From FEB-35 sp050263095 (lineage in GTDB: Bacteria; Desulfobacterota; Deferrimicrobia; Deferrimicrobiales; Deferrimicrobiaceae), in contig JBLNEW010000027.1 in NCBI GenBank assembly GCA_050263095.1, positions 1 through 64,000 on the forward strand: DNA of 64,000 nucleotides. Reading direction: 5' to 3'. The notes beneath the pieces are model-generated. The model did not search any database, was not told the origin of the DNA, and saw only the letters and a program-made list of their open reading frames with translations. How positions within the stretch are numbered: the stretch's first letter is position 1; every line of letters starts with the position of its first letter. Shown one piece after another: positions 9,072 to 18,501 of the stretch. Both the position numbers and the translations under genes were made by a program.

Positions 9072-9784
9072 TGGAAAGACATTCGGTCTCCGTGATACTG
9101 CCTGCGCTGAACGAGGAGGACGCCATCCCCGATGCCATAAGGTCCGCCCGCGGCGCGGGCGCGGACGAGGTGATCGTGGTCGACGGCGGGAGCGCCGACC
9201 GCACCGTCGAAACCGCGCGTCCCCTGGCGGATAAGGTGTTTCGCCATTCGCCCGGAAGGGGGGCCCAGATGAACGCCGGCGCTCGCGCCTCTTCGGGCGA
9301 CATCCTGCTTTTCCTGCACGCCGATACCGTGCTTCCGCCGGAGTCCATCGACGAAGTAAGGGCCGCCGTGCGGCAGGAGGGATCCGTGGGCGGGGCGTTT
9401 TCAGTGCGGCTGTCGGTTTCCCCGTCAGCCTCTGCGTACCGCAGGGCGATTCTCCGGCTTACCGGACGGATGATCGGCGTGCGCTCGGCGCTTTTCAGGG
9501 CATACACGGGAGACCAGGGCATTTTCGCCCGCAGGGACGCGTTCGAGTCCGCCGGCGGATTCCCCGAGGTCCCCCTTATGGAAGATGTGGAGTTTTCCCG
9601 CCGGCTCGCCCGCATCGGAAAGACGCTCCTGCTTCCCGCGCGGATCACCACCTCCGGCAGGCGATGGGAGGCCTCCGGCCCGGTTCGGACCATCCTGCTG
9701 ATGTGGGGGATCCGGCTGGCGCATCGCCTGGGGATGTCCCCCGCCCGCTGCGCGGAGATCTACGGTTGGAGCCGGGGAAGGTGA
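9071..9784 (+). CDS. Family 2-type glycosyltransferase
   Basis: The 237-residue GT-A fold protein starts SVILPALNEED and carries the nucleotide-sugar motif DGGSADRT and a metal-binding-like HADT at about residue 77. It resembles the TIGR04283-type glycosyltransferases found beside VTT membrane proteins. No transmembrane segment is evident. It overlaps its upstream neighbour by one base and the MFS gene downstream by four. The acceptor is unknown. Confidence 0.85.
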   Translation: MERHSVSVILPALNEEDAIPDAIRSARGAGADEVIVVDGGSADRTVETARPLADKVFRHSPGRGAQMNAGARASSGDILLFLHADTVLPPESIDEVRAAVRQEGSVGGAFSVRLSVSPSASAYRRAILRLTGRMIGVRSALFRAYTGDQGIFARRDAFESAGGFPEVPLMEDVEFSRRLARIGKTLLLPARITTSGRRWEASGPVRTILLMWGIRLAHRLGMSPARCAEIYGWSRGR

Positions 9785-11022
9785 CCGCAAAGGGCCCAGG
9801 CATGCGGAATCGCTGGCTCCGCGTGGCGGGCGGCGTCGCCATGAACCTATGCTTCGGGGCGGCGTACGCGTGGAGCGTGTTCCTCGGGCCCCTTCAGAAG
9901 GAGTTCGGCTGGACGCGGGCGGAAGTGTCGGTCGCCTTCACGCTCTCCATCGCCTGCATCGCGACCGGCGTCCTGATAGGAGGGCGATGGCAGGACCGTA
10001 AAGGGCCGGCACCGGTCGCCTTGACGGGCGCGCTGCTTTTCTCGGCGGGCATCTTTCTTTCCCAATACGCGCACTCCCTCTGGTGGCTCTACGTCTTCTA
10101 CGGCGTGATGGTCGGATTCTCGAGCGGCGTCGGGTACACCTGCCCGCTCGCCGTCGGAATGAAATGGTTCCCCGACAAGAGGGGACTCGTCACGGGCCTC
10201 ATGGTCATGGGATACGGCGCGGGCGGTGCGCTGATCGCCCCGCTGGCGGGCCTCCTCATCCATTGGTACGGATGGAGGCAGACCTTCGCCATGCTGGGGA
10301 CGGGATTTCTCTTCGTCACGGTCGCCGGCTCTTTTTTCCTCCGCAATCCCCCGGAGGGGTGGCGCCCCGAAGGGTGGGAACCGCCTGCTGCTGGTGAAGG
10401 GGGTTTTCGGACAATTCACGAGTACGCGCCTTTCGAAATGATGCGCACCGGGACGTTCCTGCGGATGTGGCCCGCATACGCGCTGGGAACCACCGCCGGG
10501 CTCATGGTCATAGGGCACCTTGCCGCGTTCGCACAAGGGGCGGGGTTCTCGCGGCCGGACGCGGCCATCGCGGTAGGCGTCCTGTCCGTGGGGAACGGGT
10601 GCGGCAGGATCGGGTCCGGGTGGATGTCCGACCATTTCGGACGGACGAGGACGCTTGCGGTCGTCATGGGGGTGACGGCGCTGCTGCTCTTCTTCGAGCC
10701 CCAGGTGGAAACGCGGCTCTTCCTCTTCGCCTCGGTTTTCCTTATTGGGTATTGCTACGGCTCCCAGCTCGCCGTCTTCCCCTCAGCCACGGCGGACTAT
10801 TTCGGGGTGCGCAACCTGGGAAACAATTACGGCGTCGTGGTGACGGCATGGGGAACGGCGGGAATCATCGGGCCGATGCTGGGCGGGAAGATCTTCGACG
10901 CATCGAACAGCTACGCGTCGGCGTTCCATATCGCCGCGCTGCTGGCGCTAATGGCGGCGATCCTGGTCGCGACCGTCAGGCCGCCTAAGCCCCCTACTCC
11001 CAGGTCAAAAGCAGCGGCGTGA
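9781..11022 (+). CDS. MFS transporter, oxalate/formate-antiporter-like (OFA)
   Basis: The 413-residue protein has about 12 transmembrane helices in two halves. The first helix has GAAYAWSVF, and GLVTGLMVMGYGAGG is the OFA-family signature area. The GTG at 9781 overlaps the preceding stop (GTGA) and has GGGGAAG upstream; an ATG at 9802 is a possible alternative. The substrate is probably a small mono- or dicarboxylate by family, but this cannot be read directly. Its 3' end overlaps the convergent glucan phosphorylase gene by 29 bp. Confidence 0.85.
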   Translation: MTAKGPGMRNRWLRVAGGVAMNLCFGAAYAWSVFLGPLQKEFGWTRAEVSVAFTLSIACIATGVLIGGRWQDRKGPAPVALTGALLFSAGIFLSQYAHSLWWLYVFYGVMVGFSSGVGYTCPLAVGMKWFPDKRGLVTGLMVMGYGAGGALIAPLAGLLIHWYGWRQTFAMLGTGFLFVTVAGSFFLRNPPEGWRPEGWEPPAAGEGGFRTIHEYAPFEMMRTGTFLRMWPAYALGTTAGLMVIGHLAAFAQGAGFSRPDAAIAVGVLSVGNGCGRIGSGWMSDHFGRTRTLAVVMGVTALLLFFEPQVETRLFLFASVFLIGYCYGSQLAVFPSATADYFGVRNLGNNYGVVVTAWGTAGIIGPMLGGKIFDASNSYASAFHIAALLALMAAILVATVRPPKPPTPRSKAAA

Positions 11023-13540
11023 ACTGGTTCACGAGGTCGGGATGCCGCGGCAGGATCCTCGCCGTGTAGCCGTAGCGCCCCGTGACCCCGCACGGGATTT
11101 CGGCGCGGAAGACGTCGCCGTCCCCGTCGCGCCGCTCGTGCCTCGCCGGGACCACCCTTCCGTCGCGTATCTCTCCCGTAGCGTCGAGCAGGCCGTGGTA
11201 TATCTCCACGGATACGTCTTCGGGGGAAAGGGTGCCCAGGTTCGCGCGCACCAGGACCCCCACCGCCGTTCCGACGGGTATTTCCTTCTCCTTCCGGGTG
11301 TCCTCGACGTTTATGGACAGCCGGGACCAGCCGGCGGTAACCCGCGCGCGCCAATCCGCAAGCGCCTTGGCCCCCGCGAACCCGTTCTCCTTCAGTCGAA
11401 CGCCCGCCCTGTGCGCCGGAAGATAGCAGTTCTCCGCGTACTCCCTGACCATCCTGTGGGTGTTGAAAAAAGCCCCGAGCTTGCGCATCGAGGATTTCAT
11501 CATGGCGATCCACCCGCGCGGCAAGCCTGCCTTGTCGCGTTCGTAGAACATGGGGATGATCTCCTGCTCCAGCAGGTTGAACAGCGCTTCGCACTCGATC
11601 TTGTCCTGCTCCTCCGGGTCGTCGTACACCTCTCCGCTTCCTATCGCCCACCCGGTGTCGAGCGCGTGCCCCTCGCTCCACCAGCCGTCCAGCACCGACA
11701 CGTTCAGCGCGCCGTTCGCCGCCGCCTTCATCCCGCTCGTCCCCGAGGCCTCCAGCGGGCGCCTGGGGGTGTTTAGCCACACGTCCACCCCCTGGACCAT
11801 GTACCTGCCCACGTTGATGTCGTAATCCTCGATGAACACGAGCCGCCCCCGCAGCCGCGGGTCCGACGCGAAATGTATGACCGACTTGATGATCTCCTTC
11901 GCGGGGTTGTCCTGCGGATGGGCCTTTCCCGCGAAAAGTATCTGGACCGGGCGCGCAGGGTCCGTGAGCAGCCGGATCAGCCGCTCCGGCTGGCGGAGAA
12001 GAAGGCTCGCGCGCTTGTAGGTCGCGAACCGGCGGGAGAAGCCGATTGTGAGGGCTTCGGGCGAGAGAACCTCCTCGGCAGCTCGGAGCGCCGCCGGGCC
12101 CGCGCCCTGCCTCTGGAGCTGGCCCTTCAGCCTCTTCCTCACGAAGAACACGAGCCGTTCCCTGCGTGCCTCGTGGATCCTCCACAGCTCGCTCGCGGGA
12201 ATGGCGTCCACCCTCTCCCATACCGAATGGTCGGCGGGCTTCTCGAAGAACCTCGGGCCCATGTAGCGAAGGAAAAGCTCCCCTACCTCGTGGCTCAGCC
12301 ACGTGCGCGTGTGGATCCCGTTGGTGACGTTGCGGATCGGGATGTCGGCTTCGGGAAGGTTGGGCCAGAGGTCGCGCCACATTCTCCGCGAGGTCTCCGC
12401 GTGCAGGCGGGATACCCCGTTCGTGAAGGCCGCCATCCGCAGCGCCAGCACCGTCAATCCGAAGTCCGGCGACCTGCTCGCCGCAAGCTGCCCCATCCCC
12501 AGGAACTCCTGCCAGGGAAGCTTCAATTCCTCCGTCACGGGCTGGAGGTACTTCCGGACAAGTTCCGTAGAGAACACCTCGTTCCCCGCTGGAACCGGGG
12601 TGTGAGTGGTGAATACGTTCGACGCGAACACCTGCTCTCTCGCCTCGGCGAACGATATGCGGTGCTCCGCCATAAGCGTCCGGATCCGCTCGAGCGCCAG
12701 GAACGCCGAGTGCCCCTCGTTCATGTGGTAGACCGTCGGGGAGAGTCCCAGCGCGCGCAGGGCCCGCACGCCGCCCATGCCTAGCAGGATTTCCTGGCGG
12801 ATCCGCATCTCCCTGTCCCCTCCGTAAAGTGTGGAGGTGACCTCCCGCATTCCGGGCGAGTTGTCCTTGACGTTGCTGTCGAGGAGATACAGCGGCGTGC
12901 GTCCGATCTGCACCCGCCAGATCCGCGCCTTCACCTTCTCGCCGCCCATCGGCACTTCGATGAGGAGCGGCTTCCCTTCCCGGTCGAATTCCAGGGCGAC
13001 TGGCATGTTGTACCAGTCGTTGTCCGGGTAGAGCTCCTGCTGCCACCCGTCCAGGTTAAGCTGCTGCCGGAAGTATCCCTTCCGGTACAGGAGCCCCACG
13101 CCGACGAGCGGCAGCCCCAGGTCGGACGCCGACTTCAGGTGGTCCCCCGAAAGAACTCCCAGCCCGCCCGAGTATATGGGAAGCCCCTCGTCTATCCCGA
13201 ACTCGCAGGAGAAGTACGCGGCGAGGAAATCCTTCTCGTCGCCGTGCTCCTCGCGGAACCACCCCGGGGTTTTCAGGTAGGTCGTGAAGTTATCATGCAC
13301 GTGCCTAAGGTTCGCGACGAAGCTCTCGTCGCGCGCTGCGGCTTCCAGCTCGGCCTGGGTCAGGGAGCCGAGCATGAGCACCGGGTTCTGGTATGACTTC
13401 TCCCATAGCGCCGGATTAAGGCGGATGAACAGCTGCACCGCGTCCCAGTTCCAGGAGAACCACAGGTTCCTTGCGATATCGACTAGCGGAAGCAGCTCCT
13501 GCGGGATGTTCGGGCGGACGTGAAAGTGCCGGACTCGCAT
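10994..13540 (-). CDS. glgP: Alpha-glucan phosphorylase
   Basis: The enzyme releases glucose-1-phosphate from glycogen or maltodextrin using phosphate and PLP. The 848 residues begin with the short N-terminal domain (NLWFSWNWDA) of the compact bacterial phosphorylase subfamily. The PLP lysine lies in GTSGMKAAANG at about 605. An extra C-terminal beta-sandwich-like segment with VEIYHGLLDATGEI follows, as is usual in this subfamily. It is a single gene, convergent with the MFS gene, and points to stored glycogen. Confidence 0.94.
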   Translation of the reverse strand: MRVRHFHVRPNIPQELLPLVDIARNLWFSWNWDAVQLFIRLNPALWEKSYQNPVLMLGSLTQAELEAAARDESFVANLRHVHDNFTTYLKTPGWFREEHGDEKDFLAAYFSCEFGIDEGLPIYSGGLGVLSGDHLKSASDLGLPLVGVGLLYRKGYFRQQLNLDGWQQELYPDNDWYNMPVALEFDREGKPLLIEVPMGGEKVKARIWRVQIGRTPLYLLDSNVKDNSPGMREVTSTLYGGDREMRIRQEILLGMGGVRALRALGLSPTVYHMNEGHSAFLALERIRTLMAEHRISFAEAREQVFASNVFTTHTPVPAGNEVFSTELVRKYLQPVTEELKLPWQEFLGMGQLAASRSPDFGLTVLALRMAAFTNGVSRLHAETSRRMWRDLWPNLPEADIPIRNVTNGIHTRTWLSHEVGELFLRYMGPRFFEKPADHSVWERVDAIPASELWRIHEARRERLVFFVRKRLKGQLQRQGAGPAALRAAEEVLSPEALTIGFSRRFATYKRASLLLRQPERLIRLLTDPARPVQILFAGKAHPQDNPAKEIIKSVIHFASDPRLRGRLVFIEDYDINVGRYMVQGVDVWLNTPRRPLEASGTSGMKAAANGALNVSVLDGWWSEGHALDTGWAIGSGEVYDDPEEQDKIECEALFNLLEQEIIPMFYERDKAGLPRGWIAMMKSSMRKLGAFFNTHRMVREYAENCYLPAHRAGVRLKENGFAGAKALADWRARVTAGWSRLSINVEDTRKEKEIPVGTAVGVLVRANLGTLSPEDVSVEIYHGLLDATGEIRDGRVVPARHERRDGDGDVFRAEIPCGVTGRYGYTARILPRHPDLVNQFTPLLLTWE

Positions 13541-13599
13541 GATGATCGCCTCTTGTTAGCGTTTTCCGTGACCGGAAAGCAAGTCACAAGGACGGATCT

Positions 13600-14064
13600 T
13601 CAACGGACATGAACTTGGGCGGGAACCACAACGATATCGACCTTGCCGGGGGAACCTTTCGTAAGAACATAATAAGGTGTCGTGTTGAGGAACAAAACCT
13701 TCTCCCCCTCCATGATTCGCGCCCGAACTATGTATTTGTGGGTGGGATCAATCCGTGAAGGATCGTACGCGATCCGGAAGTCGACGGGCAATTTGCTCCC
13801 GGCAAGCCATATGGTTTCTCCTCCCAGGATCGCAGTGCGTGTATCCTTCACCGAGATATCCAATAGCTCGACGTGAACTACAGCCATTCCTGGAAGCGCC
13901 ATACGTTCGTTATAAGGCGTCTTACCCAAGGACACCGTTCCCGATAGAATCTGGGCGGCTGGCCCGGGATCCCGTTCCCTTGGAGGTGAAGCTGTTGCCG
14001 TGCGCCCGACAGCACCGAAAATACTTAGTGCGATGACAACCCCTGCAATTGAGTTCCGTAACAT
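13600..14064 (-). CDS. YbaY-type secreted protein
   Basis: The 154-residue protein has a signal sequence (about 1-26). Its single domain, with the pattern LSGTVSLGKTPYNERMALPG, VVHVELLDIS and YIVRARIMEGEKVLF, matches the YbaY/YscW family of small periplasmic beta-proteins, often lipoproteins. No lipobox Cys is visible, so it is probably soluble in the periplasm. The function of the family is poorly defined. It stands alone between glgP and tRNA-Ala. Confidence 0.75.
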   Translation of the reverse strand: MLRNSIAGVVIALSIFGAVGRTATASPPRERDPGPAAQILSGTVSLGKTPYNERMALPGMAVVHVELLDISVKDTRTAILGGETIWLAGSKLPVDFRIAYDPSRIDPTHKYIVRARIMEGEKVLFLNTTPYYVLTKGSPGKVDIVVVPAQVHVR

Positions 14065-14143
14065 CCGAATGCCTCCATGCTCAACTATCGATTCGGTACC
14101 AACGGCAGAGGCCTCAATCTCCGATGATTATAACCGGTTGGGA

Positions 14144-14177
14144 TAAAAAGAGGGGGGTAGCGTAATCAGCTACCCCC
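14144..14177 (-). terminator. Terminator of tRNA-Ala
   Basis: Arms GGGGGTAGC and GCTACCCCC enclose a 7-base loop. Read leftward they are followed by CTCTTTTTAT. It lies about 10 bp past the tRNA-Ala CCA end. Confidence 0.88.
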
Positions 14178-14186
14178 TGGATGTTC

Positions 14187-14262
14187 TGGTGGAGCTGAAC
14201 GGGATCGAACCGTCGGCCTCCTGAATGCCATTCAGGCGCTCTCCCAGCTGAGCTACAGCCCC
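14187..14262 (-). tRNA. tRNA-Ala (anticodon GGC)
   Basis: The cloverleaf is complete on the leftward strand. It has acceptor GGGGCTG/CAGCTCC with one G-U pair, D loop AGCTGGGAGA, anticodon loop with GGC, T loop TTCGATC, and encoded CCA at 14187-14189. Confidence 0.95.
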
Positions 14263-14279
14263 ACGATATGTAGCGAGGA

Positions 14280-14308
14280 AGAATACCCGATCGTTCATCA
14301 AATTGCAA
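14280..14308 (-). promoter_or_regulatory. Sigma-70-like promoter of tRNA-Ala
   Basis: Read leftward there is TTGCAA, exactly 17 bp, then TATTCT, ending 18 bp before the tRNA 5' end. Sequence and spacing are near consensus. Confidence 0.7.
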
Positions 14309-14339
14309 GCGGACCCATAGCGTTTCTATCCGGGATCTC

Positions 14340-14945
14340 TCACTTTTTCGCGAGGAGATAGACGGCGCTCTCCGCGAACAGGTTCGGCCGCACGCCCTTG
14401 AGCACCCTGCCCCCGCGGTCGGTGGAAACGTAGATCCTTTTTTCGACCGAGATCGATTTCTTCCTGCAATACTCCTCGAAATCCAGGATCGAGCAGAAGT
14501 GGATGTTGGGAGTGTCGTACCATTCGTACGGCAGGAATTCGGTCTTGGGCATCCGCCCGTTGAACATCAGGTACAGGCGCATTCTCCAGAAAGCGAAGTT
14601 CGGAATGCCTACGACGCCCCTGTCCCCCACCCGAAGCATTTCCGAGAGGACAACATCGGGCTTTTTCACGGCCTGGATCGTCTGGTTGAGGATGACGTAA
14701 TCGAAGGAGCGGTCCGGGTAGTCGCGAAGCCCCTCGTCGATGTCACCCTGGAGGACGGTCAGCCCCTTGGCGATGCAGGCGTGGACGCCATCCTCCGATA
14801 TCTCTATGCCCCGGCCTATGACCCCTTTCGACTGGACGAGACCCGCGAGTAGCGAACCGTCGCCGCAACCCAGATCGAGCACCTTCGTCCCCGGAGGAAC
14901 CAGGTCCAGGATGACGCTGTAGTCGATCCTCGTGCCTTCCGGCAT
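14340..14945 (-). CDS. metW: MetW-type methyltransferase-fold protein
   Basis: The 201-residue protein has the SAM-binding glycine motif VLDLGCGDGSLL at about 21-32 and the MetW-specific stretches GDIDEGL and NQTIQAVK. MetW acts with MetX in methionine synthesis in proteobacteria, where it supports homoserine acylation; its own chemistry is unsettled. Its ATG overlaps the metX stop (ATGA), so the pair is translationally coupled. Confidence 0.93.
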   Translation of the reverse strand: MPEGTRIDYSVILDLVPPGTKVLDLGCGDGSLLAGLVQSKGVIGRGIEISEDGVHACIAKGLTVLQGDIDEGLRDYPDRSFDYVILNQTIQAVKKPDVVLSEMLRVGDRGVVGIPNFAFWRMRLYLMFNGRMPKTEFLPYEWYDTPNIHFCSILDFEEYCRKKSISVEKRIYVSTDRGGRVLKGVRPNLFAESAVYLLAKK

Positions 14946-16120
14946 CACGAACCCGCCGCCGGAACCGAAATGCCGTTGCGGACGGCGACGTTCTCCAGGA
15001 AGTTCCGGATGATCTTCGGCATCTCCCGCTCGTCCATCAGGAAGGCGTCGTGGCCATAACGCGAGTCTATCTCGCAGTACGTGATGTCGACGCCGTTCAC
15101 CATCAAGGCCTTCACGATCTCCTTGGACTGATAGGGCGGATAAAGCCAGTCCGACTTGAACGAGATGATCAGGAACTTGGATTTGACCTTCTCCAGCGCC
15201 TTTACGAGCGATCCCGACGGCAGGGACAGGTCGAAGTAGTCGATCGCCTTCGTGATATACAGGTACGTGTTCGCGTCGAACCGGCTGACGAAGGCGTCCC
15301 CCTTGTATCGCAGGTAGGTCTCGACCTCGAAGTCGAGGTTGAAGCTGTATCCGAGCGTCTTCTTCCCCCGGAGCCGGCGGCCGAACTTCTCGTGCATCGA
15401 GTCGTCGGAAAGGTATGTTATGTGTCCCACCATCCGGGCGAGCGCCAGTCCGTCCTTCGGGACCTCCCCGCCGTAGTAATCCCCGTCGTTGAAATTCGGG
15501 TCCGCCATGATGGCCGCCCGCCCGACCTGGTTGAAGGCGATCTGCTGTGGGGAATGCTTCGCCGTCGTGGCGATCGGGATCGAGGCCAGCACGCAATCGG
15601 GATATGAAACCGCCCACTGGAGCGCCTGCATCCCACCCATCGAACCGCCCGCAACCGCGAACAGCCGCTCGATTCCCAGGTGATCGACCAGGTGCTTCTG
15701 CGCCCGCACCATGTCGTTGACGGTTATGATCGGAAAGGAGAGCGCGTACGGCTTCCCGGTGGACGGGTTTATCGAGGAGGGCCCCGTGCTGCCCTGGCAC
15801 CCTCCGACCACGTTAGAGCAGATCACGAAAAACCTGTCCGTGTCGAACGCCTTGCCGGGGCCTATCGTGTTGTCCCACCAGCCTGGTTTCGGATCGTCCG
15901 CCGAATATTTCCCCGCGGCGTGGGAGTCCCCGGAAAGCGCGTGCAGGATGAGAAGGGCGTTCGTTTTGTCCCGGTTCAGCCTGCCGTACGTTTCGTAGGC
16001 AAGCGTAACCGGCCCGAGCCGGCCTCCACCCTCAAGCTCCATCTCGTGAGGAGGCTCGCAAAAAGTGAAAAACTTCTTCCTGGCCAGCCCGACCGAGCCT
16101 GGCTCTTTCCTGTGAGGCAT
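14945..16120 (-). CDS. metX: Homoserine O-acetyltransferase MetX
   Basis: MetX transfers an acyl group from acyl-CoA to homoserine, the first dedicated step to methionine. The alpha/beta-hydrolase of 391 residues has the nucleophile Ser160 in GGSMGG, an acid near SDWLYPP and the catalytic His in RYGHDAF. The length is normal. No SAM riboswitch fits in the 48-bp gap to the upstream NUDIX gene. Confidence 0.94.
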   Translation of the reverse strand: MPHRKEPGSVGLARKKFFTFCEPPHEMELEGGGRLGPVTLAYETYGRLNRDKTNALLILHALSGDSHAAGKYSADDPKPGWWDNTIGPGKAFDTDRFFVICSNVVGGCQGSTGPSSINPSTGKPYALSFPIITVNDMVRAQKHLVDHLGIERLFAVAGGSMGGMQALQWAVSYPDCVLASIPIATTAKHSPQQIAFNQVGRAAIMADPNFNDGDYYGGEVPKDGLALARMVGHITYLSDDSMHEKFGRRLRGKKTLGYSFNLDFEVETYLRYKGDAFVSRFDANTYLYITKAIDYFDLSLPSGSLVKALEKVKSKFLIISFKSDWLYPPYQSKEIVKALMVNGVDITYCEIDSRYGHDAFLMDEREMPKIIRNFLENVAVRNGISVPAAGS

Positions 16121-16168
16121 TCGCTTCCCCTGCTCCCGGATGCGGAACTTCAGGCTTAATCGAGTATA

Positions 16169-16768
16169 TTATCCGGCCGCGGACTCGCATTCAACCGCCA
16201 GCTCGGCCAGCCGATGCAGGATTTTCGCGGTGGCGCCCCAGATGGTATGGGTCCCGAAATCGAAGAAGTAGACCCGGTTTCGCTCCCCGCGGAACATGGC
16301 CTCGGCGTAACGGTATCGGTCGAAATCCTCGAAGACCCGTAGAGGGGCCTCGAAAACCTCCGCCATCTCGAACTCGTCCAACTGAAAGCCGGCGGTCCGC
16401 GAGACGTCCGCGACGAACGGCTGGATCCAGAACCCGGTCACGGTCATCACCGGATCCATACCCCCCAGGATTTCGACGTCGCTGCGCCGGATTCCAAGCT
16501 CTTCTTCCGACTCCCGGAGCGCGGTTTCCAGAAGATCGGCGTCCGCCGGGTCGCGGCTCCCGCCCGGGAAGCAGACCTGCCCCTTGTGGTGGGGCACCAG
16601 CTCGGTCCGCCGGGCGAGCACGACGGCCACCTCGCCGCCCCGAACGCGAAGCGGAACGAGAACGCCCGCGGATCGCAGCCCCTCCGGAGGGATAACGCGG
16701 TGCGGCAGGGGCCTCAAGACGCCTTTCAGGCGGGCGAAGAAGCCGTCCGCCGATGCGACGCGCTGCAA
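16169..16768 (-). CDS. NUDIX hydrolase, CoA-pyrophosphatase type (NudL-like)
   Basis: The 199-residue protein carries the family lead motif HHKGQVCFPGG followed by a NUDIX box ending RESEEELGI. The leading Glu of the canonical box is replaced by Asp. NudL-like enzymes cleave CoA or oxidised CoA to phosphopantetheine and adenosine diphosphate. It sits between the GNAT gene and metX, all leftward. Confidence 0.85.
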   Translation of the reverse strand: MQRVASADGFFARLKGVLRPLPHRVIPPEGLRSAGVLVPLRVRGGEVAVVLARRTELVPHHKGQVCFPGGSRDPADADLLETALRESEEELGIRRSDVEILGGMDPVMTVTGFWIQPFVADVSRTAGFQLDEFEMAEVFEAPLRVFEDFDRYRYAEAMFRGERNRVYFFDFGTHTIWGATAKILHRLAELAVECESAAG

Positions 16769-16784
16769 ATTTTCCTCCCGGCCT

Positions 16785-17219
16785 TCAACCCGGCCCTTTC
16801 TCCAGCAGGATGAATTCCGACCGTTCGAACCCGAGCGCCCTGAAGAAGCCGACCAGCCCGCCCTCGTTCCAGTTGACCATCGTCATGATCCGCTCGACGT
16901 TGTGATTCCGGAAATAAAGACCCAGTTTCCCTATCAGGTCCCGCGCGACTCCCTTCCCCTGGAAATCCGGGTCGACCCCGACTATCTCGATCCATCCGCT
17001 CTTCGGGATGGCGAACTCCCATCCGCGTATATCCCCCAGGATGAATCCCACGATCCTGCCTTGCGTCTCGGCGACAAGGCATCCCAGGGGGTTCCGCGTC
17101 AAAGCGTCCAGGATCCGGGACTCCCATTGCGCCTCGTGCGGATGCCCCGTGATCTTCTCGTTGATCGAAAGGACCGCTTCCGTATCCTGCGCATTCATGC
17201 GCCTCACCGTAACGCTCAC
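16785..17219 (-). CDS. GNAT-family N-acetyltransferase
   Basis: The 144-residue single-domain protein has the acetyl-CoA-binding motif VDPDFQGKGVARDLIGKL (about 91-108), the Q/RxxGxG/A hallmark of GNAT enzymes. RimI-like and small-molecule acetylases look alike at this level, so the substrate is open. Its start overlaps the preceding flavoprotein stop by four bases. Confidence 0.85.
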   Translation of the reverse strand: MSVTVRRMNAQDTEAVLSINEKITGHPHEAQWESRILDALTRNPLGCLVAETQGRIVGFILGDIRGWEFAIPKSGWIEIVGVDPDFQGKGVARDLIGKLGLYFRNHNVERIMTMVNWNEGGLVGFFRALGFERSEFILLEKGPG

Positions 17220-18490
17220 GATCTCCTCCTCCGGTCCTTCGCGAAGTTGCGGACCACGTCGGCGAGCATGGAGGGCCTGGCATACCGCCGGAAGATGTTC
17301 CTGAACGAGTCATGCCCCGAAACCGCGTTGAAAAGCGCGTCATGCATCCCCTGGTCCACCTTGGCCATGGAAAGAACGGTCCCGAGCATGCCCACCATGT
17401 CCCCGGCCTTGCACAGGTTCCGCATCCAGGTGCCGTATACGTAGTCCTCCCGCAGCGGCCGCGTCACCTCCTCGTACTTCCGGAAGGAGGCGGGCGATAT
17501 GCCGTGCTCCACCAGCGTTTCCGCCGCCAGGATCCCCGTCTCTATGGCCATGTTGATCCCTTTCCCCTTGAAAGGGCGCAGCCAGCCCGTGGTGTCCCCC
17601 ACCGTGAGGTAAGCATCCCCGACGGCCCCTTCCGCCGGGGCCCCGGGAAACTTCCCCCGGTACACCTCCTGCTCGTCGATCGATACCGGCGGCAGATGCT
17701 CCCGGACGACGTCCGAGGCAAGGAAGGCGAACATGTCCTCGACGGTGGCGTCCGTCCCCGCCACGTTGACGTTTATATGGTCCCCTTTGGGCGTGATCGC
17801 CCCGAACTCGAGGTTTGGGATGCCCGGCGGGAAAAGGTAAGCATAGATTATGCTTCCCAGCTTTTTCTCGATGAAGGAGGGATCCGCATGGAGCTTCATT
17901 ACGTAGGTCTGTATGAACTTGCGGGGACGCCCGTACTTCCCGCCCGTGGCCGCCTCGAAGATGTCGATCATGCCGTCGTCGATCCCGAACGCCCCTACGA
18001 CGGCGTCCGCCTTGAGCATCCCTCCTTCCGTATAAAGGAATACCTGCTTGCGGTCGCCCTTCGGAAAATCGATGCCGGTAACCCTGCTCCGGTGCACTTC
18101 CACGCCCTCCCGCTCGGCGCAGGACAGCAGGTAGCGGTCGAACATCACCCGCCGGACGGCGTACGTCGCCCCGGCGCGATGCGGCCCGACGAGAAGTATC
18201 TCCTTCCCGCCCGCATGGAGTCGGTAGCCGTATATCTGGCGCTTGAATATTTCATAGGGTAGCTCGACGGCGAGTCCGCTCCGCAGAATTTCCTCGATGG
18301 GAGGCGAAAGAACGCCGACGCACTGGTTGTAATGGCGCTCGAAGTCCTTCCCCTCGTAAAGGACCACCCGGACTCCCAGTCCCCTCTCGCGTGAGAGCCG
18401 CTGCAGGCGGATGGCGGTCGCGGAGCCGCCGGGGCCGCCCCCGATGATTCCCACGGTCTTTCCCCGGATATCCCCTCCGACCGACGACAT
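17216..18490 (-). CDS. FAD-dependent oxidoreductase, geranylgeranyl-reductase family
   Basis: The 424-residue protein begins with a Rossmann FAD site (GIIGGGPGGSATA), has the conserved GVLSPP segment near 60, and carries the second FAD motif YLTVGDTTGWLRPFKGKGI. Family members saturate isoprenoid chains of lipids or quinones. The start at 18490 is the first ATG giving an intact FAD motif; the frame is open further upstream only as an artefact overlapping pycB. Confidence 0.85.
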   Translation of the reverse strand: MSSVGGDIRGKTVGIIGGGPGGSATAIRLQRLSRERGLGVRVVLYEGKDFERHYNQCVGVLSPPIEEILRSGLAVELPYEIFKRQIYGYRLHAGGKEILLVGPHRAGATYAVRRVMFDRYLLSCAEREGVEVHRSRVTGIDFPKGDRKQVFLYTEGGMLKADAVVGAFGIDDGMIDIFEAATGGKYGRPRKFIQTYVMKLHADPSFIEKKLGSIIYAYLFPPGIPNLEFGAITPKGDHINVNVAGTDATVEDMFAFLASDVVREHLPPVSIDEQEVYRGKFPGAPAEGAVGDAYLTVGDTTGWLRPFKGKGINMAIETGILAAETLVEHGISPASFRKYEEVTRPLREDYVYGTWMRNLCKAGDMVGMLGTVLSMAKVDQGMHDALFNAVSGHDSFRNIFRRYARPSMLADVVRNFAKDRRRRS

Positions 18491-18501
18491 TTCCTTAGAT
18501 C

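Noticed and set aside
10911..13046. A 711-codon leftward open frame overlapping glgP
   Set aside because: It lies in another frame of the phosphorylase gene, is rich in Arg, Gly and Pro, and lacks domains.
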